This document shows, one piece after another, positions 24,190-33,288 of a stretch of 64,000 nucleotides of DNA. Positions within the stretch are counted from its first letter, which is position 1. The number at the start of each line of letters is the position of its first letter. The notes below the pieces were generated by a model. That model ran no database searches, was not told the DNA's origin, and saw nothing but the letters and a program-made list of their open reading frames with translations. Origin of the DNA: Plantactinospora mayteni. GTDB lineage: Bacteria; Actinomycetota; Actinomycetes; Mycobacteriales; Micromonosporaceae. Made by a program: the position numbers and the translations under genes. Location of the stretch: positions 1 to 64,000 of the forward strand of contig NZ_BONX01000008.1 of the NCBI RefSeq assembly GCF_016862935.1, read 5' to 3'.

Positions 24190-25352
24190 TGGCCGCCATC
24201 ACCCTGCGCCGGCTCGGCAAGGTATATCCCGGCGGTGTCCGGGCGCTGGACGGGCTCGACCTGAGCATCGCGGACGGCGAGTTCTTCGCACTGCTCGGGC
24301 CGTCCGGCTGCGGCAAGACCACCCTGCTGCGTACCATCGCCGGGCTGGAGGTGGCCACCGAGGGCGCTGTCCAGATCGGCGACCGCGACGTCACCAACCT
24401 CCAGCCGGGCCGCCGGGACGTGGCGATGGTCTTCCAGGACTACGCGCTGTTCCCGCACATGACCGTCGAGGAGAACATCGGCTATCCGCTGCGGATCAAG
24501 AAGCTGCCCCGGTCGGCCCGGCGTGACAAGGCCGCCGAGACCGCCGCCGAGCTGGGCCTGACCGGGCTGCTCGACCGGCGCCCCGGTCAGCTCTCCGGCG
24601 GCCAGCAGCAGCGGGTCGCGCTGGCCCGGGCGATGGCCTGCCACCCGCAGGTCTTCCTGCTCGACGAACCACTGTCCAACCTGGATGCCCGGCTCCGGCT
24701 GGAGGCCCGTACCTTCCTCAAGCGGTTGCAGCGGGAACTGGGCGTCACCTGCGTCTTCGTCACCCACGACCAGGCCGAGGCGCTGGCCCTGGCGGACCGG
24801 ATAGCGGTGATGGAGGGCGGGCGGATTCGTCAGGTCGGCACCCCGGTCGAGGTGTTCCGGCGCCCGGCGAACACCTTCGTGGCCGGGTTCATCGGCTCCA
24901 CCCCGATGAACCTGCTCGACGCCGAGGTGGCCGGCGACGCGGTGGTGGTCGCCGGGACCCGGCTGCCGCTGCCCGAACCGGCCCGCGCCGTGGTCGCCGA
25001 CGGCGACCGGGTGGTCTACGGGGTACGCCCCGAATACCTCGACCTGCACACCGCACCGCTGGACGACGCGCTCTCCGGCCGGGTAGTGGTGGTGGAGAAC
25101 CTCGGCAGCAGTTCGCTGGTCTCGCTGGACCTGCCGGGCGGGGACGGGGTCGCCGGGGTCGGCCTCCAGGTGGTGGTCCCGGAGGGCCGGGAGCCGGAGC
25201 TGGGCAGCACCGGTTGGGTGGTGCCCCGGGCGGGCCGCTCGCTGCTCTACCGGGACGGCGAACTACTCGGCGCGGACGGTGGCGGTGTGGTCGGCAGCGG
25301 TGTGGTTGGTGCCGGTGCGACGGGTGGCGGTGTGGTGGGCGGACCGGCCTGA
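24189..25352 (+). CDS. Sugar ABC transporter ATPase (UgpC/MsmK-like)
   Basis: A 387-aa ATPase: Walker A GPSGCGKTT, signature LSGGQQQRVALARAM, Walker B VFLLDEPLSNLDARLR, H-loop VFVTHDQAEALA, and a C-terminal TOBE-like domain (residues ~235-355). The last ~25 residues are a Gly/Val repeat tail (GGGVVGSGVVGAGATGGG), not part of the family. Unlike most actinobacterial sugar systems, which share a distant MsiK-type ATPase, this operon carries its own. The start at 24189 overlaps the permease stop. Confidence 0.9.
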   Translation: MAAITLRRLGKVYPGGVRALDGLDLSIADGEFFALLGPSGCGKTTLLRTIAGLEVATEGAVQIGDRDVTNLQPGRRDVAMVFQDYALFPHMTVEENIGYPLRIKKLPRSARRDKAAETAAELGLTGLLDRRPGQLSGGQQQRVALARAMACHPQVFLLDEPLSNLDARLRLEARTFLKRLQRELGVTCVFVTHDQAEALALADRIAVMEGGRIRQVGTPVEVFRRPANTFVAGFIGSTPMNLLDAEVAGDAVVVAGTRLPLPEPARAVVADGDRVVYGVRPEYLDLHTAPLDDALSGRVVVVENLGSSSLVSLDLPGGDGVAGVGLQVVVPEGREPELGSTGWVVPRAGRSLLYRDGELLGADGGGVVGSGVVGAGATGGGVVGGPA

Positions 25353-25383
25353 CGGGGTCGGACGAGCGGATCGGGGTGCGGCA

Positions 25384-26613
25384 GTGCGGGACCGGGTGAC
25401 GACGCACCGGGGGCGGTGGACCCTCGACGACCGGGCGGCGGCGGTGCTCCGGCCGCTGCCGGTGGTGGTGCCGCCGGGCACCGCCGCGCTGAGCGTACGG
25501 CTCGACTATCCGCGCGACCCCGGAGTGCTGGATCTCGGCTGCGAGGGCCCGGCCGGCTTCCGGGGCTGGTCCGGCGGTTCCCGGGACGGGTTCACCGTCG
25601 CCGTCGACTGGGCGACCCCCGGTTACCTGCCCGGCGAGCTGGAACCCGGCGAGTGGCAGGTACTGCTCCGGCTGCACCGGATCCCGCCGGACGGGCTGGA
25701 CTTCACGCTGACCGCCACCAGTACGCCCACCCGACCGGCGCCGCCGGCCCCGCCCTCCGACCCGGCCCCGCCCGAGCGTCGACCCGGTCGCCCCGTACCG
25801 GCCGTCGACGGGCTGCGCTGGCTCGCCGGTGACCTGCACACGCACACCGTGCACAGTGACGGCAGCAGCACCGTGCCGGAACTCGCCGCCCTCGCCGCCG
25901 GCCAGGGCCTGGCCTTCCTCGCGGTCACCGACCACAACACGGTGAGCCATCACGCCGAGCTGCCCGCCGCGAGTGCCCGGTACGGCGTCACGCTGCTGCC
26001 CGGGCAGGAGGTGACCACCGATCGCGGACACGCCAACGTCTTCGGCCCGACCGGCTGGATCGACTTCCGGGCACCCGCCGACGAGTGGGTGGCGGCGGCG
26101 GAGCGGGACGGTGGGCTGATCTCGATCAATCATCCACTCGCCGTCGACTGCGCCTGGCGGCAGCCGCTGCGGACCCGGCCCCGGCTGGCCGAGGTCTGGC
26201 ACTCCGGCTGGTGGGACCGGACCTGGGGAGCACCGCTGGCCTGGGCACAGGCGTGGCGACCGGATGTCGTAGCGGTGGGGGGCAGTGACTTCCACCGGCC
26301 CGGGGACCCGCCACCGGGTACCCCCACCACCTGGGTACTTGCCGAACCGGCGGACGGTACGACCGGTGAGGCGACCGGCGCGGTACTGGCCGGGCTGGCG
26401 GCGGGGCGTACCGCCGTGTCGGCCGGGCCGGGCGCGCCGCTGCTGCTCCGGCTCGGGGACGAACTGCTCGCCCTGGACGCCGACGGGACCGTTCTGGTCC
26501 GGCCGGACGGGGCACGACAGGTGATCCGGGGCGACCGGGTACTGCTGCCGGCGGCGGACGGGCCGCACCTGCTGGAGTCGTACCGGACGGAGGTGATCGC
26601 GCTGTGCGCGTGA
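25384..26613 (+). CDS. CehA/McbA-type PHP domain metallohydrolase
   Basis: A 409-aa protein. The C-terminal ~260 residues form a PHP phosphoesterase domain: GDLHTHTVHSDG, VTDHNTVSHH, PGQEVTTDRGHANVFG, then ISINHPL and GGSDFH supply metal ligands. The N-terminal ~135 residues look like a beta-sandwich (LSVRLDYPRDPGVLDLGCEGP). In this operon it may remove a phosphate or other group from an imported glycan, but the substrate is not readable. The GTG at 25384 starts 31 bp after the ATPase; the end overlaps the next gene by 10 bp. Confidence 0.82.
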   Translation: MRDRVTTHRGRWTLDDRAAAVLRPLPVVVPPGTAALSVRLDYPRDPGVLDLGCEGPAGFRGWSGGSRDGFTVAVDWATPGYLPGELEPGEWQVLLRLHRIPPDGLDFTLTATSTPTRPAPPAPPSDPAPPERRPGRPVPAVDGLRWLAGDLHTHTVHSDGSSTVPELAALAAGQGLAFLAVTDHNTVSHHAELPAASARYGVTLLPGQEVTTDRGHANVFGPTGWIDFRAPADEWVAAAERDGGLISINHPLAVDCAWRQPLRTRPRLAEVWHSGWWDRTWGAPLAWAQAWRPDVVAVGGSDFHRPGDPPPGTPTTWVLAEPADGTTGEATGAVLAGLAAGRTAVSAGPGAPLLLRLGDELLALDADGTVLVRPDGARQVIRGDRVLLPAADGPHLLESYRTEVIALCA

Positions 26614-27722
26614 CGGCGGACGATCGGGAGAACGGCGCCGACCCGGACCGGGACCCCGGGATGGTGCCCGGTGACCCGGGCCGGAGCGCGGCGGCGGGGG
26701 TGCTGCGGCGCGGTGCCGACCCGAGTACCCCGGCCGAGGCGGTGTCCTCGGGTGGCGGCCCGGAGCTACAGCGGAGACCCGGACAGCCTCGGCGGCGCCC
26801 AGGAGGTGACCCCGCCGGGGCGGTGCGGGTGGCGAACGCGCCGGTCAGCTTCGGCATCTACGCCCCGGACGCGGCGCCGCTCGGCCCCGACGAACTGCTC
26901 GACGGGCTGGCCGAGGCCGGCTACCGGGGCATCGACAGCGGCCCACTCGGCTATCTCGGCACCGGCGACCGGCTCGGGCGCCGGCTGGACCAGGTCGGGT
27001 TCGGCCTGGCCGGCGGCTGGGTGGACCTGCGGTTCGCCGACCCCGACGGGTTCGCCGCCGACCTGCCCAACCTGGACACCGCGCTGGACGTCTTCTGCGC
27101 CGCCCCGGTCGACGACCCCCGGTTCGCGCCCCGGCCCACCCTGGCCTGCTCGGCCGACCCGGCCCGGATGGCCCGGCCGGGTGTGCCGCACGATCCCGGG
27201 CTGGCCCTGCCGGGGCGGGCGTGGCCGGGCTTCGCCGGTCGGGTGCAGCGGGCGGCGGACCGGTGCCGGGAGCGCGGCCTCGAACCGGTGTTCCACTACC
27301 ACCTCGGCACCGACGTGGAGACGGCGGACGAGGCGGACCGGCTGCTGGAGCTGACCGACGTCTCGGTCTGCCTGGACACCGGACACCTCTGGCTGGCCGG
27401 CGGCGACCCGGTCGCGGCGGTACGCCGCTGGGGTGCCCGGATCCGCCAGGTGCACGTCAAGGACGCCGACCTGACCGCGCACCACCGGGTCCGCTCGGCC
27501 GGCGGCGGGCTGACCGAGGTGGTGGCGGCCGGCGGGTTCTGCCGGCTGGGTGCCGGCGGGGTGGACATCGCCGGGGTACTGGCGGCGCTGCGCGACATCG
27601 ACTACACCGGTTGGCTGGTGGTGGAGCAGGACGCCCCGGCCGGCCGCTCCGACGTCGCCACGATGCTGGCCGAGCAGCGCGCCAACCGGGCGTACCTGCA
27701 CCGCCTGGGCCTGTCCCGATGA
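26604..27722 (+). CDS. Sugar phosphate isomerase/epimerase (AP-endonuclease 2 fold)
   Basis: A TIM-barrel protein of the IolE/xylose-isomerase-like group, probably interconverting a sugar or inositol intermediate. PVSFGIYAPDAAPLGPDELLDGLAEAGYRGIDSGP begins the fold; metal-ligand segments include VFHYHLGTDVET, SVCLDTGHLWLAGG, RQVHVKDADL and WLVVEQD. The long start (GTG 26604, 372 aa) adds ~70 residues of Arg/Pro/Gly-rich sequence unlike the family; a GTG at 26823 would give a protein of normal length but lacks a well-spaced ribosome site. Overlap with the gene above favours the long form for coupling. Confidence 0.8.
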   Translation: MRVTADDRENGADPDRDPGMVPGDPGRSAAAGVLRRGADPSTPAEAVSSGGGPELQRRPGQPRRRPGGDPAGAVRVANAPVSFGIYAPDAAPLGPDELLDGLAEAGYRGIDSGPLGYLGTGDRLGRRLDQVGFGLAGGWVDLRFADPDGFAADLPNLDTALDVFCAAPVDDPRFAPRPTLACSADPARMARPGVPHDPGLALPGRAWPGFAGRVQRAADRCRERGLEPVFHYHLGTDVETADEADRLLELTDVSVCLDTGHLWLAGGDPVAAVRRWGARIRQVHVKDADLTAHHRVRSAGGGLTEVVAAGGFCRLGAGGVDIAGVLAALRDIDYTGWLVVEQDAPAGRSDVATMLAEQRANRAYLHRLGLSR

Positions 27723-27744
27723 CCGGGCGCGGCGGAGCGCCGAC

Positions 27745-28938
27745 ATGAGCGAGCGCAGCGGGTACGACGGCATGAGCGGGCGCAGTGCTGGCGGGCACGG
27801 GGGTGAGCGGCTCCGGGTGGCGGTCGCCGGACTGGGTGTGATCGCCCAGACGGTGCACCTGCCGCTGCTGGAGCGCCGACGCGACCTCTTCGAGCTGGTC
27901 GCCGTCGCCGACCTCTCCCCAGGGCGCGGCCACGAACTGGGCGGGCGGTACGGCGTACCCGAGGAGTGCCGACTGGTCGACGGCGCGGAACTGCTCGACG
28001 TCGCCGGTCTCGACGCGGTGCTGCTGCTCACCTCGGGCTCGCACGGCGACCTCGCGGCGGCGGCGCTGCGCCGGGACGTCCCGGTGTTCTGCGAGAAGCC
28101 GCTCGCCTACACCCGGGCCGAGGCCGCCGAGCTGGCCCCGCTGTTGGCCGGGGACGACCGCCTGATGGTCGGCTACATGAAGCAGTACGACCCGGCGGTG
28201 GCCGAACTCGCCCGCCGGCTCGACCGGATCGGTGGCGCCGGAGCGGTGCACGCGGTCGAGGTGACGGTGCTGCATCCGAGCGGCGAGTCGCAGCTCGCCG
28301 CCCACCGGCTGGCACCGGCACCGACCGACGCGGACGCGGAGCGGGTCCGGGCGCTGCGCGAGCGCACCGACGAGCTGCTGACCGGGGCGGTCGGGGCGGA
28401 CCCGACGGTCCGGGCGCTCTACCAGATCATGATCAACAGTGTCTCGCACGACCTGTCCCTGCTCCGGATGCTGACCGGTCCACCGTCCACGGTGGAGCAC
28501 GTCGCGCTCTGGCCGGCCGCGCCGGCGCCCGGGCAGGAGCCCTCGGTCGAGGTCGGCGGCGAACTGCCGGCGGGTGGCCGGTACGGCATCCGCTGGCTGT
28601 ACCTGCCGGACTATCCCGGCTACCGGGAGACCGTCACCCTGCACCACGCCCGGGGCTCGTTCGAGCTGGTCTTCCCGACGCCGTACCGGCTGGACCTGCC
28701 GGCCACGCTGACCGTGCGGGACGGGGACGACGGTACCGAGCGCCGCTGCGTCCACCAGGGCACGGTCTCGGCGTTCGAGCGGGAACTGGTTGCCTTCCAC
28801 GCCATGGTCACCGGGGGTACCCCGGCCCGGACCGGGCTGGCCGGCGGCACGGCCGACATCGTGAGCAGTCAGCAGGTGGTCCGCCGGTTCGGGCAACTGA
28901 CCGGAGCGGCGGTGGGCGGAGAGGCGGCGACCGGATGA
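27745..28938 (+). CDS. Gfo/Idh/MocA family oxidoreductase
   Basis: A 397-aa NAD(P)-dependent sugar dehydrogenase. The Rossmann site is VAVAGLGVIAQTVHLPLL, the conserved EKP motif is VFCEKPLAYT, and the C-terminal sheet domain follows from ~residue 140 (LMVGYMKQYDPAVAELA, INSVSHDLSLLRML). It lies between the isomerase (22 bp) and the GH38 gene (4-bp overlap), so it should act on the same carbohydrate. Confidence 0.87.
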   Translation: MSERSGYDGMSGRSAGGHGGERLRVAVAGLGVIAQTVHLPLLERRRDLFELVAVADLSPGRGHELGGRYGVPEECRLVDGAELLDVAGLDAVLLLTSGSHGDLAAAALRRDVPVFCEKPLAYTRAEAAELAPLLAGDDRLMVGYMKQYDPAVAELARRLDRIGGAGAVHAVEVTVLHPSGESQLAAHRLAPAPTDADAERVRALRERTDELLTGAVGADPTVRALYQIMINSVSHDLSLLRMLTGPPSTVEHVALWPAAPAPGQEPSVEVGGELPAGGRYGIRWLYLPDYPGYRETVTLHHARGSFELVFPTPYRLDLPATLTVRDGDDGTERRCVHQGTVSAFERELVAFHAMVTGGTPARTGLAGGTADIVSSQQVVRRFGQLTGAAVGGEAATG

Positions 28939-31900
28939 CGACGACCGACGAACGCGGAGACACCGCCCCGGACGGGCGGGCCAGCATCGTGGTGGTGCCG
29001 CACACCCACTGGGACCGGGAGTGGTACGAGCCGTTCCAGCGTTTCCGGCTCCGCCTGGTCGCGCTCCTCGACGAGGTGTTCGAGCGGATGGAGCGCGATC
29101 CGCGCCAGCGGTTCACCCTGGACGGCCAGCTCGCCGCGGTCGACGACTATCTGGAGGTACGCCCCGAGCGGCGGGACCAGGTCGCCGCCCTGGTCGCGGA
29201 CGGCCGGCTCGCCGTCGGCCCGTGGCAGATCCTGCTGGACGAGTTCCTCTGCTCGGGCGAGAACATCGTCCGGAACCTGGAGCTGGGGTTGCGCCGGGCG
29301 GCCGGGTTCGGTGCGGCGATGCCGGTCGGCTACCTGCCGGACATGTTCGGGCACGTCGCCCAGATGCCGCAGATCCTCGCCGGTGCCGGGCTGGCGCACG
29401 CCTGCGTCTGGCGGGGTGTGCCGGACCGGGTACGCAGCTCCGCCTTTGCCTGGGTGGCCCCGGACGGTACCGCGATCCGGACCGAATACCTGCACGGCGG
29501 GTACGGCAACGCCGCCGGCCTGGTCGACAACCCGGCCCTGGTGGCCCGCCGCGCCACCGAGCTGGCCCAGCGGCTCGCCGCCTGGCGCCCGGACGACGCC
29601 GACCCGACGGCCCCGATGCTGGCGATGTACGGCGCCGACCACGGTGCACCGGCCGCCGCCACGCCCGACCTGCTGGCCGAGGCGGCGGAGCAGACCGGCC
29701 TGCGACTGCGCCTCGGCACCCTGACCGACTACTTCGCCGACCAGCCGACCGGGGTCACCGGCCTGCCCGAGGTACCCGGCGAACTCCGCTCACACGCCCG
29801 GGCGAACATCCTGCCCGGGGTCTACTCGGTACGGGCGCACCTGAAGCAGGCGATGGGCCGGGCCGAACGCTGCGTCGAGCGGTACGCCGAACCGCTGCGT
29901 ACCCTCTGGTACGACGGGTCGGCACAGCGCTTCCTCGACATGGCCTGGATCCGGCTGATCGAGGCGAGCTGCCACGACTCGGTGACCGGCTGCGGCTGTG
30001 ACGAAACGGCCGAGCAGGTGGCCACCCGGATCGCCGAGGCGGAACAGCTCGGCCGGGCGGTACACGACCTGGTCGGCGCGAGGTACGCCGCCGGCACCCC
30101 TCGGGACGACTACGCGGTCTTCAACCCGACGCCCTGTCCCCGGATCGCCCTGGTCCGGCTGGACGTCGCCCTGCCCGCCCCCGCAGCCCCGGTCGCCCTG
30201 CGCACGAGTACCGGTCGGACGGTCACCACCCAGCGGCTCGCGCTCGCCCCCACTCTGCTCGCCGACGACTGGTACGACGAGGCCGACCTGCCCGTCGTGC
30301 TGGCCCGGCTGCACGGCGTCGAGCTGTACGGGCAGGAGGTCACCCGGTGGTCGGTCTCGCCGCCCCGCCCGGCCGGTCCCGACGGCCGGCCCGGCCAGCC
30401 CGGCACGCTCACCTTCCAGGTCGCCCGCCACGGTGACCAGGCGTTCGACGTCGCCGAGGTGCGGGCGGCGCTGGCCGAGGTGACAGCCGGCTCGGACGAC
30501 ACCGCCGCCCCAGCGGCCCCGGACGGCGCGGACATCACCGGCGTCCCGGGCGGTGTCGAGGCTGCCGGGGTCACGGTCGGTGCCGACATTGCTGGGGTCG
30601 CGGGCGGTGTCGAGGCCGCAGCGGTTCCGGGCGGTGCCGCTCGGGCTGTCGACGCGGCGACCGGAACCGCCTCGCTCGCCGATGTCGCCGATGTCGCCGA
30701 TGTCGGCGGGGCCGGCGACGGGCGGCGCGGGCGCGCTTCGGGTGCCGGGCCGGGCGACGGATGGCGCGGCCGGTCGGGCGGGACGGGCCGGCGCTGGCGG
30801 GTACGGATCATCGCCGAACCCCGGGCAACGGTCGCCGCGCTGGTCGAGGTGCCCGCGCTCGGCTGGACCAGTGTCCGGCCGGTACCGGTGGAGGGCACCA
30901 CGCTCCTGGAAGGCGGGGCGGTACCCGACGCCGAGCTGGCAGGGGACGGCTCGGCGGGTGGTGGCCCGGCCGGCGGCGTGACCCGGTCCGACCCGACCGG
31001 TGGACCGATGCGGCTGCGACCGGCGGCTGCGCGGGGCCGGACGCTTGACAACGGGCTGCTCCGGGTGGAGGTGGCCGACGACGGGACGGTGGGACTGGGC
31101 ACGCCCGACGGGCTGCGGGTCGACGGGCTCGGCCGGATCGTCGACGGCGGAGACGTCGGAGACAGCTACAACTACGCGCCGCCGGCAACGGACGCGCTGG
31201 TCGACAAGCCGCAGTCGGTGCGGACCGCGATCCTGCACGAGGGCCCGGTGACAGCGGTGCTGGACGTGCTGCGTACCTATCGGTGGCCGGTGGACGCGGA
31301 CGTGGCGGCGGGGACGCGGTCGGTGCGTACCGAGTCGGTGACCGTGTCGACCCGGCTGGAACTGCGGGCGGGTGAGCCGTTCGTCCGGGTGACGGTGGGC
31401 TTCGACAACCGGTCGGAGGACCATCGGGTACGCGCACACCTGCCGCTGCCGTCCCGGGCCGACGTGTCACACGCGCAGGGCCAGTTCGCGGTCGTCACAC
31501 GCGGGTTGACCAGCGAGGGCGGTTCTGGCGAGGTACCGCTGCCGACCTATCCGGCGGCCGGTTTCGTGGCGGCCGGCGGTGCCGACGGGTCACTGGCGGT
31601 GCTGCTCACCCAGCCGAGCGAATACGAGGTGGTCGACGGCGGTCGGGAACTGGCCCTGACCCTGCTGCGGTCGATCGGGATGCTCTCCCGGAACCGGAAC
31701 CCGATGCGGGACGAGCCGGCCGGGCCGCAGGTGCCGACGCCATCGGCCCAGTGCCGGGGAGAGCGGACGGCCGAGTTCGCCCTGTTGCCGTTCCGAGGGG
31801 AGTGGCATTCTGCGGAGGTGCCGCCGGCGGCGGAGGCGTACCGGCACGGGTTCCTGACCTTCGCCGGCACTGGACCGGCCGGCGGTCTGGTCCCGCCGGG

Positions 31901-32216
31901 CCGGACCGGCCTCTCGGTGACCGGGACCGGGGTGGTGCTGAGCAGCGTGCGGGACCGGGACGGGAGGGTCGAGCTGCGGGTGGTGGCGGAACATCCGGCC
32001 GACACGACGGCCACCGTCGGGTCGGGCCGGCCGATCCGCGCCGCGCGCCGGGCCGACCTGCTGGGTCGGCCCGGCGCGGTGCTGCCGGTGGACCTGGACG
32101 GGTCGGTACGGCTGCCGCTGCGGGCCTGGGAGATCGCCACCGTGCAGCTGGATATCGCCGCCGAGGACCCGGACGACGCCTCGGGCGTCGCCGAGGGGAC
32201 TGTCGGTCCGTCCTGA
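28935..32216 (+). CDS. GH38 family alpha-mannosidase
   Basis: A 1093-aa glycoside hydrolase. The catalytic domain opens with VPHTHWDREWYEPFQRF (zinc ligands His23 and Asp25-region) and holds the nucleophile in GYLPDMFGHVAQMPQIL (Asp136); the C-terminal GH38 beta domains include TRLELRAGEPFVRVTVGFDNRSEDHRVRAH. No signal peptide is seen, so it should act in the cytoplasm on imported oligosaccharides. An Ala/Gly/Val/Asp-rich insert of about 100 residues (30500-30790) with recurring V-x-G-G-V-E-A-A units is not part of the family. The start overlaps the oxidoreductase gene (ATGA). Confidence 0.87.
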   Translation: MTTTDERGDTAPDGRASIVVVPHTHWDREWYEPFQRFRLRLVALLDEVFERMERDPRQRFTLDGQLAAVDDYLEVRPERRDQVAALVADGRLAVGPWQILLDEFLCSGENIVRNLELGLRRAAGFGAAMPVGYLPDMFGHVAQMPQILAGAGLAHACVWRGVPDRVRSSAFAWVAPDGTAIRTEYLHGGYGNAAGLVDNPALVARRATELAQRLAAWRPDDADPTAPMLAMYGADHGAPAAATPDLLAEAAEQTGLRLRLGTLTDYFADQPTGVTGLPEVPGELRSHARANILPGVYSVRAHLKQAMGRAERCVERYAEPLRTLWYDGSAQRFLDMAWIRLIEASCHDSVTGCGCDETAEQVATRIAEAEQLGRAVHDLVGARYAAGTPRDDYAVFNPTPCPRIALVRLDVALPAPAAPVALRTSTGRTVTTQRLALAPTLLADDWYDEADLPVVLARLHGVELYGQEVTRWSVSPPRPAGPDGRPGQPGTLTFQVARHGDQAFDVAEVRAALAEVTAGSDDTAAPAAPDGADITGVPGGVEAAGVTVGADIAGVAGGVEAAAVPGGAARAVDAATGTASLADVADVADVGGAGDGRRGRASGAGPGDGWRGRSGGTGRRWRVRIIAEPRATVAALVEVPALGWTSVRPVPVEGTTLLEGGAVPDAELAGDGSAGGGPAGGVTRSDPTGGPMRLRPAAARGRTLDNGLLRVEVADDGTVGLGTPDGLRVDGLGRIVDGGDVGDSYNYAPPATDALVDKPQSVRTAILHEGPVTAVLDVLRTYRWPVDADVAAGTRSVRTESVTVSTRLELRAGEPFVRVTVGFDNRSEDHRVRAHLPLPSRADVSHAQGQFAVVTRGLTSEGGSGEVPLPTYPAAGFVAAGGADGSLAVLLTQPSEYEVVDGGRELALTLLRSIGMLSRNRNPMRDEPAGPQVPTPSAQCRGERTAEFALLPFRGEWHSAEVPPAAEAYRHGFLTFAGTGPAGGLVPPGRTGLSVTGTGVVLSSVRDRDGRVELRVVAEHPADTTATVGSGRPIRAARRADLLGRPGAVLPVDLDGSVRLPLRAWEIATVQLDIAAEDPDDASGVAEGTVGPS

Positions 32217-32226
32217 CGGGCCGAGG

Positions 32227-32433
32227 TCACCGCGAGGGCTCGGGCACGTCACACTCGATCTCGGGGTTCAGTCCGACGTAGTTGAGCGGCCCGGCGATCA
32301 CCGTCACGACGGTGGTGCCGATCTCGGCGCAGTTGTCGTTGCTCCGGTCGAAGTATCCGCGCTGCCCGGCCGCGATGCCGCCGATGATCAACCACAGCAG
32401 TACGATGACGCCGCCTATCGATCCGTAACGCAT
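32227..32433 (-). CDS. Small single-span membrane protein
   Basis: A 68-aa protein with one N-terminal hydrophobic helix (GGVIVLLWLIIGGIAAGQ) and a short outside tail with two cysteines (NDNCAEIG and IECDVPEP). The pattern is a familiar actinobacterial small hypothetical. The ATG follows GGAGG by 6 nt. It converges with the GH38 gene, ending 10 bp from its stop. Confidence 0.75.
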   Translation of the reverse strand: MRYGSIGGVIVLLWLIIGGIAAGQRGYFDRSNDNCAEIGTTVVTVIAGPLNYVGLNPEIECDVPEPSR

Positions 32434-32715
32434 GAGAGCCTCCTCGGGGGGTGGAATGCGGATCGACCCGGCGCGGTGCCCGGCGGTCGAACCGCCCGGC
32501 CCGCCGGGAGTGTTGCCGACCTGATACCCATCGCCCGATCACGCGCAAACGCCGCCGCCCACGACACAGCGCCCTGCCCGCCGCACCGGGCCGTGAGGTG
32601 CTGGACTGGGCCATAACGTGCTGGACCGGGCCCGGGACCAGCGGCCCGGCCGGTCGTCGGCCGGGGTACGGCCGGGCGGAGCGCGCTCAGCTCGGCGGGT
32701 AGCGGCGGCGACCGC
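32434..32715. other. Intergenic region, no recognised feature
   Basis: About 280 bp between the small membrane protein start and the SoxR stop. Nothing beyond a likely promoter for the membrane protein gene and CGGCCCGGCCGGTCG-type short inverted repeats was seen. Confidence 0.4.
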
Positions 32716-33165
32716 TCACTGCAACCGGCGCGGTCCCGAACCCTGTTCGCCGAGTACGTCCTGTGGGTTGACCAGCCCGCACTGCTCGAAGGAGAGGCAG
32801 CCGCAGCCGACGCACTCGGTGAACAGGTCGCGCATCCGCTCCAGCCGGGCTATCCGGTCGTTCAGTTCGGCACTCCAGCACTCCGACGCGCGGAGCCAGA
32901 ACTCCCGGGTGGGCGCGACGTTCTCGGGCAGGAAGCCGAGCACCTCGCGGATGACAGACAGCGGAATGCCGACGCTCTGCGACGCCCGGACGAAGGCGAC
33001 CTTACGCAGCGTACTGCGGTGGTAACGTCGCTGATTCCCCGAGGTACGACGGCTGCCGATCAGCCCCTGTCGCTCGTAGAACCGCAGCGCCGACGCCGGT
33101 ACGCCGCTGCGCTCGGCCAGCTCGCCGATCGTCAGCTCCTCCGCCTGCCAGGAAATTGTCGTCAC
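32716..33165 (-). CDS. soxR: Redox-sensitive MerR-family regulator SoxR
   Basis: A 149-aa MerR-family protein: helix-turn-helix LTIGELAERSGVPASALRFYERQGLI, dimerisation helix, and the SoxR [2Fe-2S] cluster motif CVGCGCLSFEQC (C-x2-C-x-C-x5-C) near residue 120. It would sense redox-active compounds by cluster oxidation. In actinomycetes SoxR usually controls a few NAD(P)-binding and monooxygenase genes for handling secondary metabolites, rather than soxS. The GTG at 33165 fits the family N-terminus. It is divergent from the NmrA-like gene, with a palindrome between them. Confidence 0.92.
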   Translation of the reverse strand: MTTISWQAEELTIGELAERSGVPASALRFYERQGLIGSRRTSGNQRRYHRSTLRKVAFVRASQSVGIPLSVIREVLGFLPENVAPTREFWLRASECWSAELNDRIARLERMRDLFTECVGCGCLSFEQCGLVNPQDVLGEQGSGPRRLQ

Positions 33166-33182
33166 TCCGCCGAGGCTAGCTT

Positions 33183-33204
33183 GACTTGAACCTTTGTTTA
33201 AGTC
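33183..33204. promoter_or_regulatory. SoxR-box-like palindrome
   Basis: Arms GACTTGAAC and GTTTAAGTC with a 4-bp spacer (one mismatch in nine), preceded by TTGACT. Size and symmetry match MerR-family operators, and the ACTTGA core resembles the SoxR box. It lies between soxR and the divergent NmrA-like gene, the usual place for such a site. Confidence 0.6.
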
Positions 33205-33288
33205 CGAGCCTTGAGGTGTCGGCGGTCCCGCACCGGGACCCCGGGCCCGGCAGCACCTGCTGGGCTTGTCGGCACGAGGGGAACTGAA

